Source of the DNA: Luzula sylvatica
Lineage: Eukaryota > Streptophyta > Magnoliopsida > Poales > Juncaceae
Assembly: GCA_946800325.1 (NCBI GenBank)
Contig: OX326957.1
Coordinates: forward strand, 59,366,977-59,430,976
Reading direction: 5' to 3'
Length of the DNA stretch: 64,000 bases
Positions 40,876 through 55,100 of the stretch are shown in pieces. The notes under the pieces were generated by a model that made no database searches, was not told where the DNA came from, and saw only the letters and a program-made list of their open reading frames with translations. The translations under genes and the position numbers were made by a program. Every line of letters starts with the position of its first letter. The first letter of the stretch is position 1.

Positions 40876-41075
40876 NNNNNNNNNNNNNNNNNNNNNNNNN
40901 NNNNNNNNNNNNNNNNNNNNNNNNNNNNNNNNNNNNNNNNNNNNNNNNNNNNNNNNNNNNNNNNNNNNNNNNNNNNNNNNNNNNNNNNNNNNNNNNNNNN
41001 NNNNNNNNNNNNNNNNNNNNNNNNNNNNNNNNNNNNNNNNNNNNNNNNNNNNNNNNNNNNNNNNNNNNNNNNNNN
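40876..41075. other. Assembly gap of 200 Ns
   Basis: Exactly 200 undetermined bases. A round number suggests a placeholder for an unknown distance. Satellite lies on both sides, in opposite orientations: the left flank ends ...AAAGTGTTTTG and the right flank starts AATCTTGTTTTGAATCG, the complementary strand of the monomer. Short open frames that appear to cross this gap are artefacts. Confidence 0.97.
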
Positions 41076-44000
41076 AATCTTGTTTTGAATCGAAAAACAA
41101 ACTTTCTTAGTGTTTGTGAAATTTGGTGAAAGGTTATGTAGTAAAAGATACGATACAAATGATCTAAAAACACGTTATTTGAACTCCTCAAAGCGTTAAA
41201 ATCTTGTTTTGAATCGATAAACAAACTTTCTTAGTGTTTGTGAAATTTGGTGAAAAGTTATGTAGTAATAGATACGATACAAATGATCTCAAAACACGTT
41301 ATTTGAACTCCTCAAAGCGTTAAAATCATGTTTTGAATCGAAAAACAAACTTTCTTAGTGTTTGTGAAATTTGGTGAAAAGTTATGTAGTAAAAGATACG
41401 ATACAAATGATCTCAAAACACGTTCTTTGAACTCCTCAAAGCGTTAAAATCTTGTTTTGAAACGAAAAACAAACTTTCTTAGTGTTTGTGAAATTTGGTG
41501 AAAAGTTATGTAGTAAAAGATACGATATAAATGATCTCAAAACACGTTATTTGAACTCCTCAAAGCGTTAAAATCTTGTTTTGAAATGAAACACAAACTT
41601 TCTTAGTGTTTGTGAAATTTGGTGAAAATTTGTGTTGTAAAAGAAACGATTCAAATGATCTAAAAACACGTTATTTGAACTCCTGGAAGCGTTAAAATCT
41701 TGTTTTGAATCGAAAAACAAACTTTCTTAGTGTTTGTGAAATTTGGTGAAAAGTTATGTAGTAAAAGATACGATACAAATGATCTCAAAACAAGTTATTT
41801 GAACTCCTCAAAGCGTTAAAATGTTGTTTTGAATCGAAAAACAAACTTTCTTAGTGTTTGTGAAATTTGGTGAAAAGTTATGTAGTAAAAGATACGATAC
41901 AAATGATCTAAAAACACGTTTGTTGAACTCCTCAAAGCGTTAAAATCTTGTTTTGAATCGAAAAACAAACTTTCTTAGTGTTTGTGAAATTTGGTGAAAA
42001 GTTATGTAGTAAAAGATACGATACAAATGATCTCAAAACACGTTATTTGAACTCCTCAAAGCGTTAAAATGTTGTTTTGAATCGAAAAACAAACTTTCTT
42101 AGTGTTTGTGAAATTTGGTGAAAAGTTATGTAGTAAAAGATACGATACAAATGATCTCAAAACACGTTATTTGAACTCCTCAAAGCGTTAAAATCTTGTT
42201 TTGAATCGAAAAACAAACTTTCTTAGTGTTTGTGAAATTTGGTGAAAAGTTGTGTAGTAAAAGATACGATACAAATGATCTAAAAACACGTTATTTGAAC
42301 TCCTCAAAGCGTTAAAATCTTGTTTTGAATCGATAAACAAACTTTCTAAGTGTTTGTGAAATTTGGTGAAAAGTTATGTAGTAAAAGATACGATACAAAT
42401 GATCTCAAAACACGTTATTTGAACTCCTCAAAGCGTTAAAATCTTGTTGTGAATCGAAAAACAAACTTTCTTAGTTTTTGTGAAATTTGGTGAAAAGTTA
42501 TGTAGTAAAAGATACGATATAAATGATCTCAAAACACGATATTTGAACTCCTCAAAGCGTTAAAATCTTGTTTTGAATCGAAACAGAAACTTTCTTAGTG
42601 TTTGTGTAATTTGGTGAAAAATTATGTAGTAAAAGATGCGATACAAATGATCTAAAAACACGTTATTTGAACTCCTCAAAGCGTTAAAATCTTGTTTTGA
42701 ATCGAAAAACAAACTTTCTTAGTGTTTGTGAAATTTGGTGAAAGGTTATGTAGTAAAAGATACGATACAAATGATCCAAAAACACGTTATTTGAACTCCT
42801 CAAAGCGTTAAAATCTTGTTTTGAATCGAAAAACAAACTTTCTTAGTGTTTGTGAAATTTGGTGAAAAGTTATGTAGTAAAAGATACGATACAAATGATC
42901 TAAAAACACGTTATTTGAACTCCTCAAAGCGTTAAAATCTTCTTTTGAATCGAAAAACAAACTTTCTTAGTGTTTGTGAAATTTGGTGAAAAGTTATGTA
43001 GTAAAAGATACGATACAAATGATTTCAAAACACGTTATTTGAACTCCTCAAAGCGTTAAAATGTTGTTTTGAATCGAAAAACAAACTTTCTTAGTGTTTG
43101 TGAAATTTGGTGAAAAGTTATGTAGTAAAAGATACGATACAAATGATCTAAAAACACGTTATTTTAACTCCTCAAAGCGTTAAAATGTTGTTTTATATCG
43201 AAAAACAAACTTTCTTAGTGTTTGTGAAATTTGGTGAAAAGTTATGTAGTAAACGATACGATACAAATGATCTAAAAACACGTTATTTGAACTCCTCAAA
43301 GCGTTAAAATCTTGTTTTGAATCGAAAAACAAACTTTCTTAGTGTTTGTGAAATTTGGTGAAAGGTTATGTAGTAAATGATACGATACAAATGATCTAAA
43401 AACACGTTATTTGAACTCCTCAAAGCGTTAAAATCTTGTTTTGAATCGAAAAACAAACTTTCTTAGTGTTTGTGAAATTTGGTGAAAAGTTATGTAGTAA
43501 AAGATACGATACAAATGATCTCAAAACACGTTATTTGAACTCCTCAAAGCGTTAAAATCATGTTTTGAATCGAAAAACAAACTTTCTTAGTGTTTGTGAA
43601 ATTTGGTGAAAAGTTATGTAGTAAAAGATACGATACAAATGATCTCAAAACACGTTATTTGAACTCCTCAAAGCGTTAAAATCTTGTTTTGAAACGAAAA
43701 ACAAACTTTCTTAGTGTTTGTGAAATTTGGTGAAAAGTTATGTAGTAAAAGATACGATATAAATGATCTCGAAACACGTTATTTGAACTCCTCAAAGCGT
43801 TAAAATCTTGTTTTGAAATGAAACACAAACTTTCTTAGTGTTTGTGAAATTTGGTGAAAAGTTGTGTAGTAAAAGAAACGATTCAAATGATCTAAAAACA
43901 CGTTATTTGAACTCCTGAAAGCGTTAAAATCTTGTTTTGAATCGAAAAACAAACTTTCTTAGTGTTTGTGAAATTTGGTGAAAAGTTATGTAGTAAAAGA

Positions 44001-44800
44001 TACGATACAAATGATCTCAAAACAAGTTATTTGAACTCCTCAAAGCGTTAAAATGTTGTTTTGAATCGAAAAACAAACTTTCTTAGTGTTTGTGAAATTT
44101 GGTGAAAAGTTATGTAGTAAAAGATACGATACAAATGATCTAAAAACACGTTTTTTGAACTCCTCAAAGCGTTAAAATCTTGTTTTGAATCGAAAAACAA
44201 ACTTTCTTAGTGTTTGTGAAATTTGGTGAAAAGTTATGTAGTAAAAGATACGATACAAATGATCTCAAAACACGTTATTTGAACTCCTCAAAGCGTTAAA
44301 ATGTTGTTTTGAATCGAAAAACAAACTTTCTTAGTGTTTGTGAAATTTGGTGAAAAGTTATGTAGTAAAAGATACGATACAAATGATCTCAAAACACGTT
44401 ATTTGAACTCCTCAAAGCGTTAAAATCTTGTTTTGAATCGAAAAACAAACTTTCTTAGTGTTTGTGAAATTTGGTGAAAAGTTGTGTAGTAAAAGATACG
44501 ATACAAATGATCTAAAAACACGTTATTTGAACTCCTCACAGCGTTAAAATCTTGTTTTGAATCGATAAACAAACTTTCTAAGTGTTTGTGAAATTTGGTG
44601 AAAAGTTATGTAGTAAAAGATACGATACAAATGATCTCAAAACACGTTATTTGAACTCCTCAAAGCGTTAAAATCTTGTTGTGAATCTAAAAACAAACTT
44701 TCTTAGTGTTTGTGAAATTTGGTGAAAAGTTATGTAGTAAAAGATACGATATAAATGATCTCAAAACACGATATTTGAACTCCTCAAAGCGTTAAAATCT
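41076..44800 (-). repeat. 18-monomer duplication beside the gap
   Basis: Segments repeat at +2232 bp (18 x 124). AAAATCATGTTTTG is at about 41323 and 43555, ACAAGTTATTTG at 41790 and 44022, and AAAAGAAACGATTC near 41639 and 43870. Each copy has its own changes, for example CACGTTTGTTG near 41915 versus CACGTTTTTTG, and AAATTTGTGTTG near 41628 versus AAAGTTGTGTAG. These copies look more diverged than the 21-monomer units further right. The outer limits are approximate. Confidence 0.75.
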
Positions 44801-46930
44801 TGTTTTCGATCGAAAAACAAACTTTCTTAATGTTTGTGTAATTTGGTGAAAAGTTATGTAGGAAAAGATACGTTACAAATGATCTCAAAACACGTTATTT
44901 GAACTCCTCAAAGCATTAAAATCTTGTTTTGAATCGAAAAACAAACTTTCTTAGTGTTTGTGAAATTTGGTGAAAGGTTATGTAGTAAAAGATACGATAC
45001 AAATGATCTAAAAACACGTTATTTGAACTCCTCAAAGCGTTAAAATCTTGTTTTGAATCGATAAAAAAACTTTCTTAGTGTTTGTGAAATTTGGTGAAAA
45101 GTTATGAATTAAAATATACGATACAAATGATCTCAAAACACGTTATTTGAACTCCTCAAAGCGTTACAATCTTGTTTTGAATCGAAAAACAAACTTTCTT
45201 AGGGTTTGTGAAATTTGGTAAAAAGTTGTGTAGTAAAAGATACGATACAAATGATCTAAAAACACGTTATTTGAACTACTGAAAGCGTTAAAATCTTGTT
45301 TTGAATCGAAACACAAACTTTCTTAGTGTTTGTGAAATTTGGTGAAAAGTTATGTAGTAAAAGATACGATATAAATGATCTCAAAACACGTTATTTGAAC
45401 TCCTCAAAGCGTCAAAATCTTGTTTTGAAATCAAAACACAAACTTTCTTAGTGTTTGTGAAATTTGGTGAAAAGTTGTGTAGTAAAAGATACGATACAAA
45501 TGATCTAAAAACACATTATTTGAACTCCTCAAAGCGTTAAAATCTTGATTTGAATCGATAAACAAACTTTCTAAGTGTTTGTGAAATTTGGTGAAAAGTT
45601 ATGTAGTAAAAGATACGATACAAATGATCTCAAAACACGTTATTTGAACTCCTCAATGCGTTAAAATCTTGTTGTGAATCGAAAAACAAACTTTCTTAGT
45701 GTTTGTGAAATTTGGTGAAAAGTTATGTAGTAAAAGATACGATATAAATGATCTCAAAACACGATATTTGAACTCCTCAAAGCGTTAAAATCTTGTTTTG
45801 AATCGAAACAGAAACATTCTTAGTGTTTGTGTAATTTTGTGAAAAGTTATGTAGAAAAAGATACGATACAAATGATCTAAAAACACGTTATTTGAACTCC
45901 TCAAAGCGTTAAAATCTTGTTTTGAATCGAAAAACAAACTTTCTTAGTGTTTGTGAAATTTGGTGAAAGGTTATGTAGTAAAAGATACGATACAAATGAT
46001 CTAAAAACACGTTATTTGAACTCCTCAAAGCCTTAAAATCTTGTTTTGAATCGAAAAACAAACTTTCTTAGTGTTTGTGAAATTTGGTGAAAAGTTCTGT
46101 AGTAAAAGATACGATACAAATGATCTAAAAACACGTTATTTGAACTCCTCACAGCGTTAAAATCTTCTTTTGAATCGAAAAACAAACTTTCTTAGTATTT
46201 GTGAAATTTGGTGAAAAGTTATGTAGTAAAAGATACGATACAAATGATTTCAAAACACGTTATTTGAACACCTCAAAGCGTTAAAATGTTGTTTTGAATC
46301 GAAAAACAAACTTTCTTAGTGTTTGTGAAATTTGGTGAAAAGTTATGTAGTAAAAGATACGATACAAATGATCTAAAAACACGTTATTTTAACTCCTCAA
46401 AGCGTTAAAATGTTGTTTTATATCGAAAAACACACTTTCTTAGTGTTTGTGAAATTTGGTGAAAAGTTATGTAGTAAACGATACGATACAAATGATCTAA
46501 AAACACGTTATTTGAACTCCTCAAAACGTTAAAATCTTGTTTTGAATCGAAAAACAAACTTTCTTAGTGTTTGTGAAATTTGGTGAAAGGTTATGTAGTA
46601 AAAGATACGATACAAATGATCTAAAAACACGTTATTTGATCTCCTCAAAGCGTTAAAATCTTGTTTTGAATCGAAAAACAAACTTTCTTAGTGTTTGTGA
46701 AATTTGGTGAAAAGTTATGTAGTAAAAGATACGATACAAATGATCTCAAAACACGTTATTTGAACTCCTCAAAGCGTTAAAATCTTGTTTTGAAACGAAA
46801 AACAAACTTTCTTAGTGTTTGTGAAATTTGGTGAAAAGTTATGTAGTAAAAGATACGATACAAATGATCTCAAAACACGTTATTTGAACTCCTCAAAGCG
46901 TTAAAATCTTGTTTTGAAACGAAAAACAAA

Positions 46931-49535
46931 CCTTCTTAGTGTTTGTGAAATTTGGTGAAAAGTTATGTAGTAAAAGATACGATATAAATGATCTCAAAAC
47001 ACGTTATTTGAACTCCTCAAAGCGTTAAAATCTTGTTTTGAATCGAAACACAAAGTTTCTTAGTGTTTGTGAAATTTGGTGAAAAGTTATGTAGTAAAAG
47101 ATACGATACAAATGATCTAAAAACACGTTATTTGAACTCCTCAAAGCGTTAAAATCTTGTTTTGAATCGATAAACAAACTTTCTAAGTGTTTGTGAAATT
47201 TGGTGAAAAGTTATGTAGTAAAAGATACGATACAAATGATCTCAAAACACGTTATTTGAACTCCTCAAAGCGTTAAAATCTTGTTGTGAATCTAAAAACA
47301 AACTTTCTTAGTGTTTGTGAAATTTGGTGAAAAGTTATGTAGTAAAATATACGATATAAATGATCTCAAAACACGATATTTGAACTCCTCAAAGCGTTAA
47401 AATCTTGTTTTCGATCGAAAAACAAACTTTCTTAATGTTTGTGTAATTTGGTGAAAAGTTATGTAGGAAAAGATACGATACAAATGATCTCAAAACACGT
47501 TATTTGAACTCCTCAAAGCATTAAAATCTTGTTTTGAATCGAAAAACAAACTTTCTTAGTGTTTGTGAAATTTGGTGAAAGGTTATGTAGTAAAAGATAC
47601 GATACAAATGATCTAAAAACACGTTATTTGAACTCCTCAAAGCGTTAAAATCTTGTTTTGAATCGATAAAAAAACTTTCTTAGTGTTTGTGAAATTTGGT
47701 GAAAAGTTATGAAGTAAAATATACGATACAAATGATCTCAAAACACGTTATTTGAACTCCTCAAAGCGTTACAATCTTGTTTTGAATCGAAAAACAAACT
47801 TTCTTAGGGTTTGTGAAATTTGGTAAAAAGTTGTGTAGTAAAAGATACGATACAAATGATCTAAAAACACGTTATTTGAACTACTGAAAGCGTTAAAATC
47901 TTGTTTTGAATCGAAACACAAACTTTCTTAGTGTTTGTGAAATTTGGTGAAAAGTTATGTAGTAAAAGATACGATATAAATGATCTCAAAACACGTTATT
48001 TGAACTCCTCAAAGCGTCAAAATCTTGTTTTGAAATCAAAACACAAACTTTCTTAGTGTTTGTGAAATTTGGTGAAAAGTTGTGTAGTAAAAGATACGAT
48101 ACAAATGATCTAAAAACACATTATTTGAACTCCTCAAAGCGTTAAAATCTTGATTTGAATCGATAAACAAACTTTCTAAGTGTTTGTGAAATTTGGTGAA
48201 AAGTTATGTAGTAAAAGATACGATACAAATGATCTCAAAACACGTTATTTGAACTCCTCAATGCGTTAAAATCTTGTTGTGAATCGAAAAACAAACTTTC
48301 TTAGTGTTTGTGAAATTTGGTGAAAAGTTATGTAGTAAAAGATACGATATAAATGATCTCAAAACACGATATTTGAACTCCTCAAAGCGTTAAAATCTTG
48401 TTTTGAATCGAAACAGAAACATTCTTAGTGTTTGTGTAATTTTGTGAAAAGTTATGTAGAAAAAGATACGATACAAATGATCTAAAAACACGTTATTTGA
48501 ACTCCTCAAAGCGTTAAAATCTTGTTTTGAATCGAAAAACAAACTTTCTTAGTGTTTGTGAAATTTGGTGAAAGGTTATGTAGTAAAAGATACGATACAA
48601 ATGATCTAAAAACACGTTATTTGAACTCCTCAAAGCCTTAAAATCTTGTTTTGAATCGAAAAACAAACTTTCTTAGTGTTTGTGAAATTTGGTGAAAAGT
48701 TCTGTAGTAAAAGATACGATACAAATGATCTAAAAACACGTTATTTGAACTCCTCACAGCGTTAAAATCTTCTTTTGAATCGAAAAACAAACTTTCTTAG
48801 TATTTGTGAAATTTGGTGAAAAGTTATGTAGTAAAAGATACGATACAAATGATTTCAAAACACGTTATTTGAACACCTCAAAGCGTTAAAATGTTGTTTT
48901 GAATCGAAAAACAAACTTTCTTAGTGTTTGTGAAATTTGGTGAAAAGTTATGTAGTAAAAGATACGATACAAATGATCTAAAAACACGTTATTTTAACTC
49001 CTCAAAGCGTTAAAATGTTGTTTTATATCGAAAAACACACTTTCTTAGTGTTTGTGAAATTTGGTGAAAAGTTATGTAGTAAACGATACGATACAAATGA
49101 TCTAAAAACACGTTATTTGAACTCCTCAAAACGTTAAAATCTTGTTTTGAATCGAAAAACAAACTTTCTTAGTGTTTGTGAAATTTGGTGAAAGGTTATG
49201 TAGTAAAAGATACGATACAAATGATCTAAAAACACGTTATTTGATCTCCTCAAAGCGTTAAAATCTTGTTTTGAATCGAAAAACAAACTTTCTTAGTGTT
49301 TGTGAAATTTGGTGAAAAGTTATGTAGTAAAAGATACGATACAAATGATCTCAAAACACGTTATTTGAACTCCTCAAAGCGTTAAAATCTTGTTTTGAAA
49401 CGAAAAACAAACTTTCTTAGTGTTTGTGAAATTTGGTGAAAAGTTATGTAGTAAAAGATACGATACAAATGATCTCAAAACACGTTATTTGAACTCCTCA
49501 AAGCGTTAAAATCTTGTTTTGAAACGAAAAACAAA
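46931..49535 (-). repeat. Higher-order repeat, 21-monomer unit (2605 bp), copy A
   Basis: Delimited by the rare variant CAAACCTTCTTAG, which recurs at 46931, 49536, 52141, 55366, 57971 and 61708. The first step is 2605 bp = 21 x 124 + 1; the extra base is in a 125-bp monomer reading TGAAATCAAAACAC. A second marker, TTTTCGATCG, gives the same 2605 spacing (44801, 47406, 50011). Confidence 0.9.
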
Positions 49536-52140
49536 CCTTCTTAGTGTTTGTGAAATTTGGTGAAAAGTTATGTAGTAAAAGATACGATATAAATGATCTC
49601 AAAACACGTTATTTGAACTCCTCAAAGCGTTAAAATCTTGTTTTGAATCGAAACACAAAGTTTCTTAGTGTTTGTGAAATTTGGTGAAAAGTTATGTAGT
49701 AAAAGATACGATACAAATGATCTAAAAACACGTTATTTGAACTCCTCAAAGCGTTAAAATCTTGTTTTGAATCGATAAACAAACTTTCTAAGTGTTTGTG
49801 AAATTTGGTGAAAAGTTATGTAGTAAAAGATACGATACAAATGATCTCAAAACACGTTATTTGAACTCCTCAAAGCGTTAAAATCTTGTTGTGAATCTAA
49901 AAACAAACTTTCTTAGTGTTTGTGAAATTTGGTGAAAAGTTATGTAGTAAAATATACGATATAAATGATCTCAAAACACGATATTTGAACTCCTCAAAGC
50001 GTTAAAATCTTGTTTTCGATCGAAAAACAAACTTTCTTAATGTTTGTGTAATTTGGTGAAAAGTTATGTAGGAAAAGATACGATACAAATGATCTCAAAA
50101 CACGTTATTTGAACTCCTCAAAGCATTAAAATCTTGTTTTGAATCGAAAAACAAACTTTCTTAGTGTTTGTGAAATTTGGTGAAAGGTTATGTAGTAAAA
50201 GATACGATACAAATGATCTAAAAACACGTTATTTGAACTCCTCAAAGCGTTAAAATCTTGTTTTGAATCGATAAACAAACTTTCTTAGTGTTTGTGAAAT
50301 TTGGTGAAAAGTTATGTAGTAAAATATACGATACAAATGATCTCAAAACACGTTATTTGAACTCCTCAAAGCGTTACAATCTTGTTTTGAATCGAAAAAC
50401 AAACTTTCTTAGGGTTTGTGAAATTTGGTAAAAAGTTGTGTAGTAAAAGATACGATACAAATGATCTAAAAACACGTTATTTGAACTACTGAAAGCGTTA
50501 AAATCTTGTTTTGAATCGAAACACAAACTTTCTTAGTGTTTGTGAAATTTGGTGAAAAGTTATGTAGTAAAAGATACGATATAAATGATCTCAAAACACG
50601 TTATTTGAACTCCTCAAAGCGTCAAAATCTTGTTTTGAAATCAAAACACAAACTTTCTTAGTGTTTGTGAAATTTGGTGAAAAGTTGTGTAGTAAAAGAT
50701 ACGATACAAATGATCTAAAAACACGTTATTTGAACTCCTCAAAGCGTTAAAATCTTGTTTTGAATCGATAAACAAACTTTCTAAGTGTTTGTGAAATTTG
50801 GTGAAAAGTTATGTAGTAAAAGATACGATACAAATGATCTCAAAACACGTTATTTGAACTCCTCAAAGCGTTAAAATCTTGTTGTGAATCGAAAAACAAA
50901 CTTTCTTAGTGTTTGTGAAATTTGGTGAAAAGTTATGTAGTAAAAGATACGATATAAATGATCTCAAAACACGATATTTGAACTCCTCAAAGCGTTAAAA
51001 TCTTGTTTTGAATCGAAACAGAAACATTCTTAGTGTTTGTGTAATTTGGTGAAAAGTTATGTAGAAAAAGATACGATACAAATGATCTAAAAACACGTTA
51101 TTTGAACTCCTCAAAGCGTTAAAATCTTGTTTTGAATCGAAAAACAAACTTTCTTAGTGTTTTTGAAATTTGGTGAAAGGTTATGTAGTAAAAGATACGA
51201 TACAAATGATCTAAAAACACGTTATTTGAACTCCTCAAAGCGTTAAAATCTTGTTTTGAATCGAAAAACAAACTTTCTTAGTGTTTGTGAAATTTGGTGA
51301 AAAGTTCTGTAGTAAAAGATACGATACAAATGATCTAAAAACACGTTATTTGAACTCCTCACAGCGTTAAAATCTTCTTTTGAATCGAAAAACAAACTTT
51401 CTTAGTATTTGTGAAATTTGGTGAAAAGTTATGTAGTAAAAGATACGATACAAATGATTTCAAAACACGTTATTTGAACACCTCAAAGCGTTAAAATGTT
51501 GTTTTGAATCGAAAAACAAACTTTCTTAGTGTTTGTGAAATTTGGTGAAAAGTTATGTAGTAAAAGATACGATACAAATGATCTAAAAACACGTTATTTT
51601 AACTCCTCAAAGCGTTAAAATGTTGTTTTATATCGAAAAACAAACTTTCTTAGTGTTTGTGAAATTTGGTGAAAAGTTATGTAGTAAACGATACGATACA
51701 AATGATCTAAAAACACGTTATTTGAACTCCTCAAAACGTTAAAATCTTGTTTTGAATCGAAAAACAAACTTTCTTAGTGTTTGTGAAATTTGGTGAAAGG
51801 TTATGTAGTAAAAGATACGATACAAATGATCTAAAAACACGTTATTTGAACTCCTCAAAGCGTTAAAATCTTGTTTTGAATCGAAAAACAAACTTTCTTA
51901 GTGTTTGTGAAATTTGGTGAAAAGTTATGTAGTAAAAGATACGATACAAATGATCTCAAAACACGTTATTTGAACTCCTCAAAGCGTTAAAATCTTGTTT
52001 TGAAACGAAAAACAAACTTTCTTAGTGTTTGTGAAATTTGGTGAAAAGTTATGTAGTAAAAGATACGATACAAATGATCTCAAAACACGTTATTTGAACT
52101 CCTCAAAGCGTTAAAATCTTGTTTTGAAACGAAAAACAAA
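49536..52140 (-). repeat. Higher-order repeat, 21-monomer unit, copy B
   Basis: Same 2605-bp length as copy A. Small differences include ACACGTTATTTG near 50720 where copy A has ACACATTATTTG, and CAGTGTTTTTGAAATT-type changes near 51170. Confidence 0.88.
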
Positions 52141-55100
52141 CCTTCTTAGTGTTTGTGAAATTTGGTGAAAAGTTATGTAGTAAAAGATACGATATAAATG
52201 ATCTCAAAACACGTTATTTGAACTCCTCAAAGCGTTAAAATCTTGTTTTGAATCGAAACACAAAGTTTCTTAGTGTTTGTGAAATTTGGTGAAAAGTTAT
52301 GTAGTAAAAGATATGATACAAATGATCTCAAAACACGTTATTTGAACTCCTCAAAGCGTTAAAATCTTGTTTTGAATCGAAAAACAAACTTTCTTAGTGT
52401 TTGTGAAATTTGGTGAAAAGTTATGTAGTAAAAGATACGATACAAATGATCTCAAAACAAGTTATTTGAACTCCTCAAAGCGTTAAAATGTTGTTTTGAA
52501 TCGAAAAACAAACTTTCTTAGTGTTTGTGAAATTTGGTGAAAAGTTATGTAGTAAAAGATACGATACAAATGATCTAAAAACACGTTTTTTGAACTCCTC
52601 AAAGCGTTAAAATCTTGTTTTGAATCGAAAAACAAACTTTCTTAGTGTTTGTGAAATTTGGTGAAAAGTTATGTAGTAAAAGATACGATACAAATGATCT
52701 CAAAACACGTTATTTGAACTCCTCAAAGCGTTAAAATGTTGTTTTGAATCGAAAAACAAACTTTCTTAGTGTTTGTGAAATTTGGTGAAAAGTTATGTAG
52801 TAAAAGATACGATACAAATGATCTCAAAACACGTTATTTGAACTCCTCAAAGCGTTAAAATCTTGTTTTGAATCGAAAAACAAACTTTCTTAGTGTTTGT
52901 GAAATTTGGTGAAAAGTTGTGTAGTAAAAGATACGATACAAATGATCTAAAAACACGTTATTTGAACTCCTCACAGCGTTAAAATCTTGTTTTGAATCGA
53001 TAAACAAACTTTCTAAGTGTTTGTGAAATTTGGTGAAAAGTTATGTAGTAAAAGATACGATACAAATGATCTCAAAACACGTTATTTGAACTCCTCAAAG
53101 CGTTAAAATCTTGTTGTGAATCTAAAAACAAACTTTCTTAGTGTTTGTGAAATTTGGTGAAAAGTTATGTAGTAAAAGATACGATATAAATGATCTCAAA
53201 ACACGATATTTGAACTCCTCAAAGCGTTAAAATCTTGTTTTCGATCGAAAAACAAACTTTCTTAATGTTTGTGTAATTTGGTGAAAAGTTATGTAGGAAA
53301 AGATACGTTACAAATGATCTCAAAACACGTTATTTGAACTCCTCAAAGCATTAAAATCTTGTTTTGAATCGAAAAACAAACTTTCTTAGTGTTTGTGAAA
53401 TTTGGTGAAAGGTTATGTAGTAAAAGATACGATACAAATGATCTAAAAACACGTTATTTGAACTCCTCAAAGCGTTAAAATCTTGTTTTGAATCGATAAA
53501 CAAACTTTCTTAGTGTTTGTGAAATTTGGTGAAAAGTTATGAAGTAAAATATACGATACAAATGATCTCAAAACACGTTATTTGAACTCCTCAAAGCGTT
53601 ACAATCTTGTTTTGAATCGAAAAACAAACTTTCTTAGGGTTTGTGAAATTTGGTAAAAAGTTGTGTAGTAAAAGATACGATACAAATGATCTAAAAACAC
53701 GTTATTTGAACTACTGAAAGCGTTAAAATCTTGTTTTGAATCGAAACACAAACTTTCTTAGTGTTTGTGAAATTTGGTGAAAAGTTATGTAGTAAAAGAT
53801 ATGATATAAATGATCTCAAAACACGTTATTTGAACTCCTCAAAGCGTCAAAATCTTGTTTTGAAATCAAAACACAAACTTTCTTAGTGTTTGTGAAATTT
53901 GGTGAAAAGTTGTGTAGTAAAAGATACGATACAAATGATCTAAAAACACATTATTTGAACTCCTCAAAGCGTTAAAATCTTGATTTGAATCGATAAACAA
54001 ACTTTCTAAGTGTTTGTGAAATTTGGTGAAAACTTATGTAGTAAAAGATACGATACAAATGATCTCAAAACACGTTATTTGAACTCCTCAATGCGTTAAA
54101 ATCTTGTTGTGAATCGAAAAACAAACTTTCTTAGTGTTTGTGAAATTTGGTGAAAAGTTATGTAGTAAAAGATACGATATAAATGATCTCAAAACACGAT
54201 ATTTGAACTCCTCAAAGCGTTAAAATCTTGTTTTGAATCGAAACAGAAACATTCTTAGTGTTTGTGTAATTTTGTGAAAAGTTATGTAGAAAAAGATACG
54301 ATACAAATGATCTAAAAACACGTTATTTGAACTCCTCAAAGCGTTAAAATCTTGTTTTGAATCGAAAAACAAACTTTCTTAGTGTTTGTGAAATTTGGTG
54401 AAAGGTTATGTAGTAAAAGATACGATACAAATGATCTAAAAACACGTTATTTGAACTCCTCAAAGCCTTAAAATCTTGTTTTGAATCGAAAAACAAACTT
54501 TCTTAGTGTTTGTGAAATTTGGTGAAAAGTTCTGTAGTAAAAGATACGATACAAATGATCTAAAAACACGTTATTTGAACTCCTCACAGCGTTAAAATCT
54601 TCTTTTGAATCGAAAAACAAACTTTCTTAGTATTTGTGAAATTTGGTGAAAAGTTATGTAGTAAAAGATACGATACAAATGATTTCAAAACACGTTATTT
54701 GAACACCTCAAAGCGTTAAAATGTTGTTTTGAATCGAAAAACAAACTTTCTTAGTGTTTGTGAAATTTGGTGAAAAGTTATGTAGTAAAAGATACGATAC
54801 AAATGATCTAAAAACACGTTATTTTAACTCCTCAAAGCGTTAAAATGTTGTTTTATATCGAAAAACACACTTTCTTAGTGTTTGTGAAATTTGGTGAAAA
54901 GTTATGTAGTAAACGATACGATACAAATGATCTAAAAACACGTTATTTGAACTCCTCAAAACGTTAAAATCTTGTTTTGAATCGAAAAACAAACTTTCTT
55001 AGTGTTTGTGAAATTTGGTGAAAGGTTATGTAGTAAAAGATACGATACAAATGATCTAAAAACACGTTATTTGATCTCCTCAAAGCGTTAAAATCTTGTT

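Noticed and set aside
40807..41224. Open frames of about 70-120 codons on both strands around the gap
   Set aside because: They are open only because they run through undetermined bases. The flanking residues come from satellite sequence, which has no coding signal.
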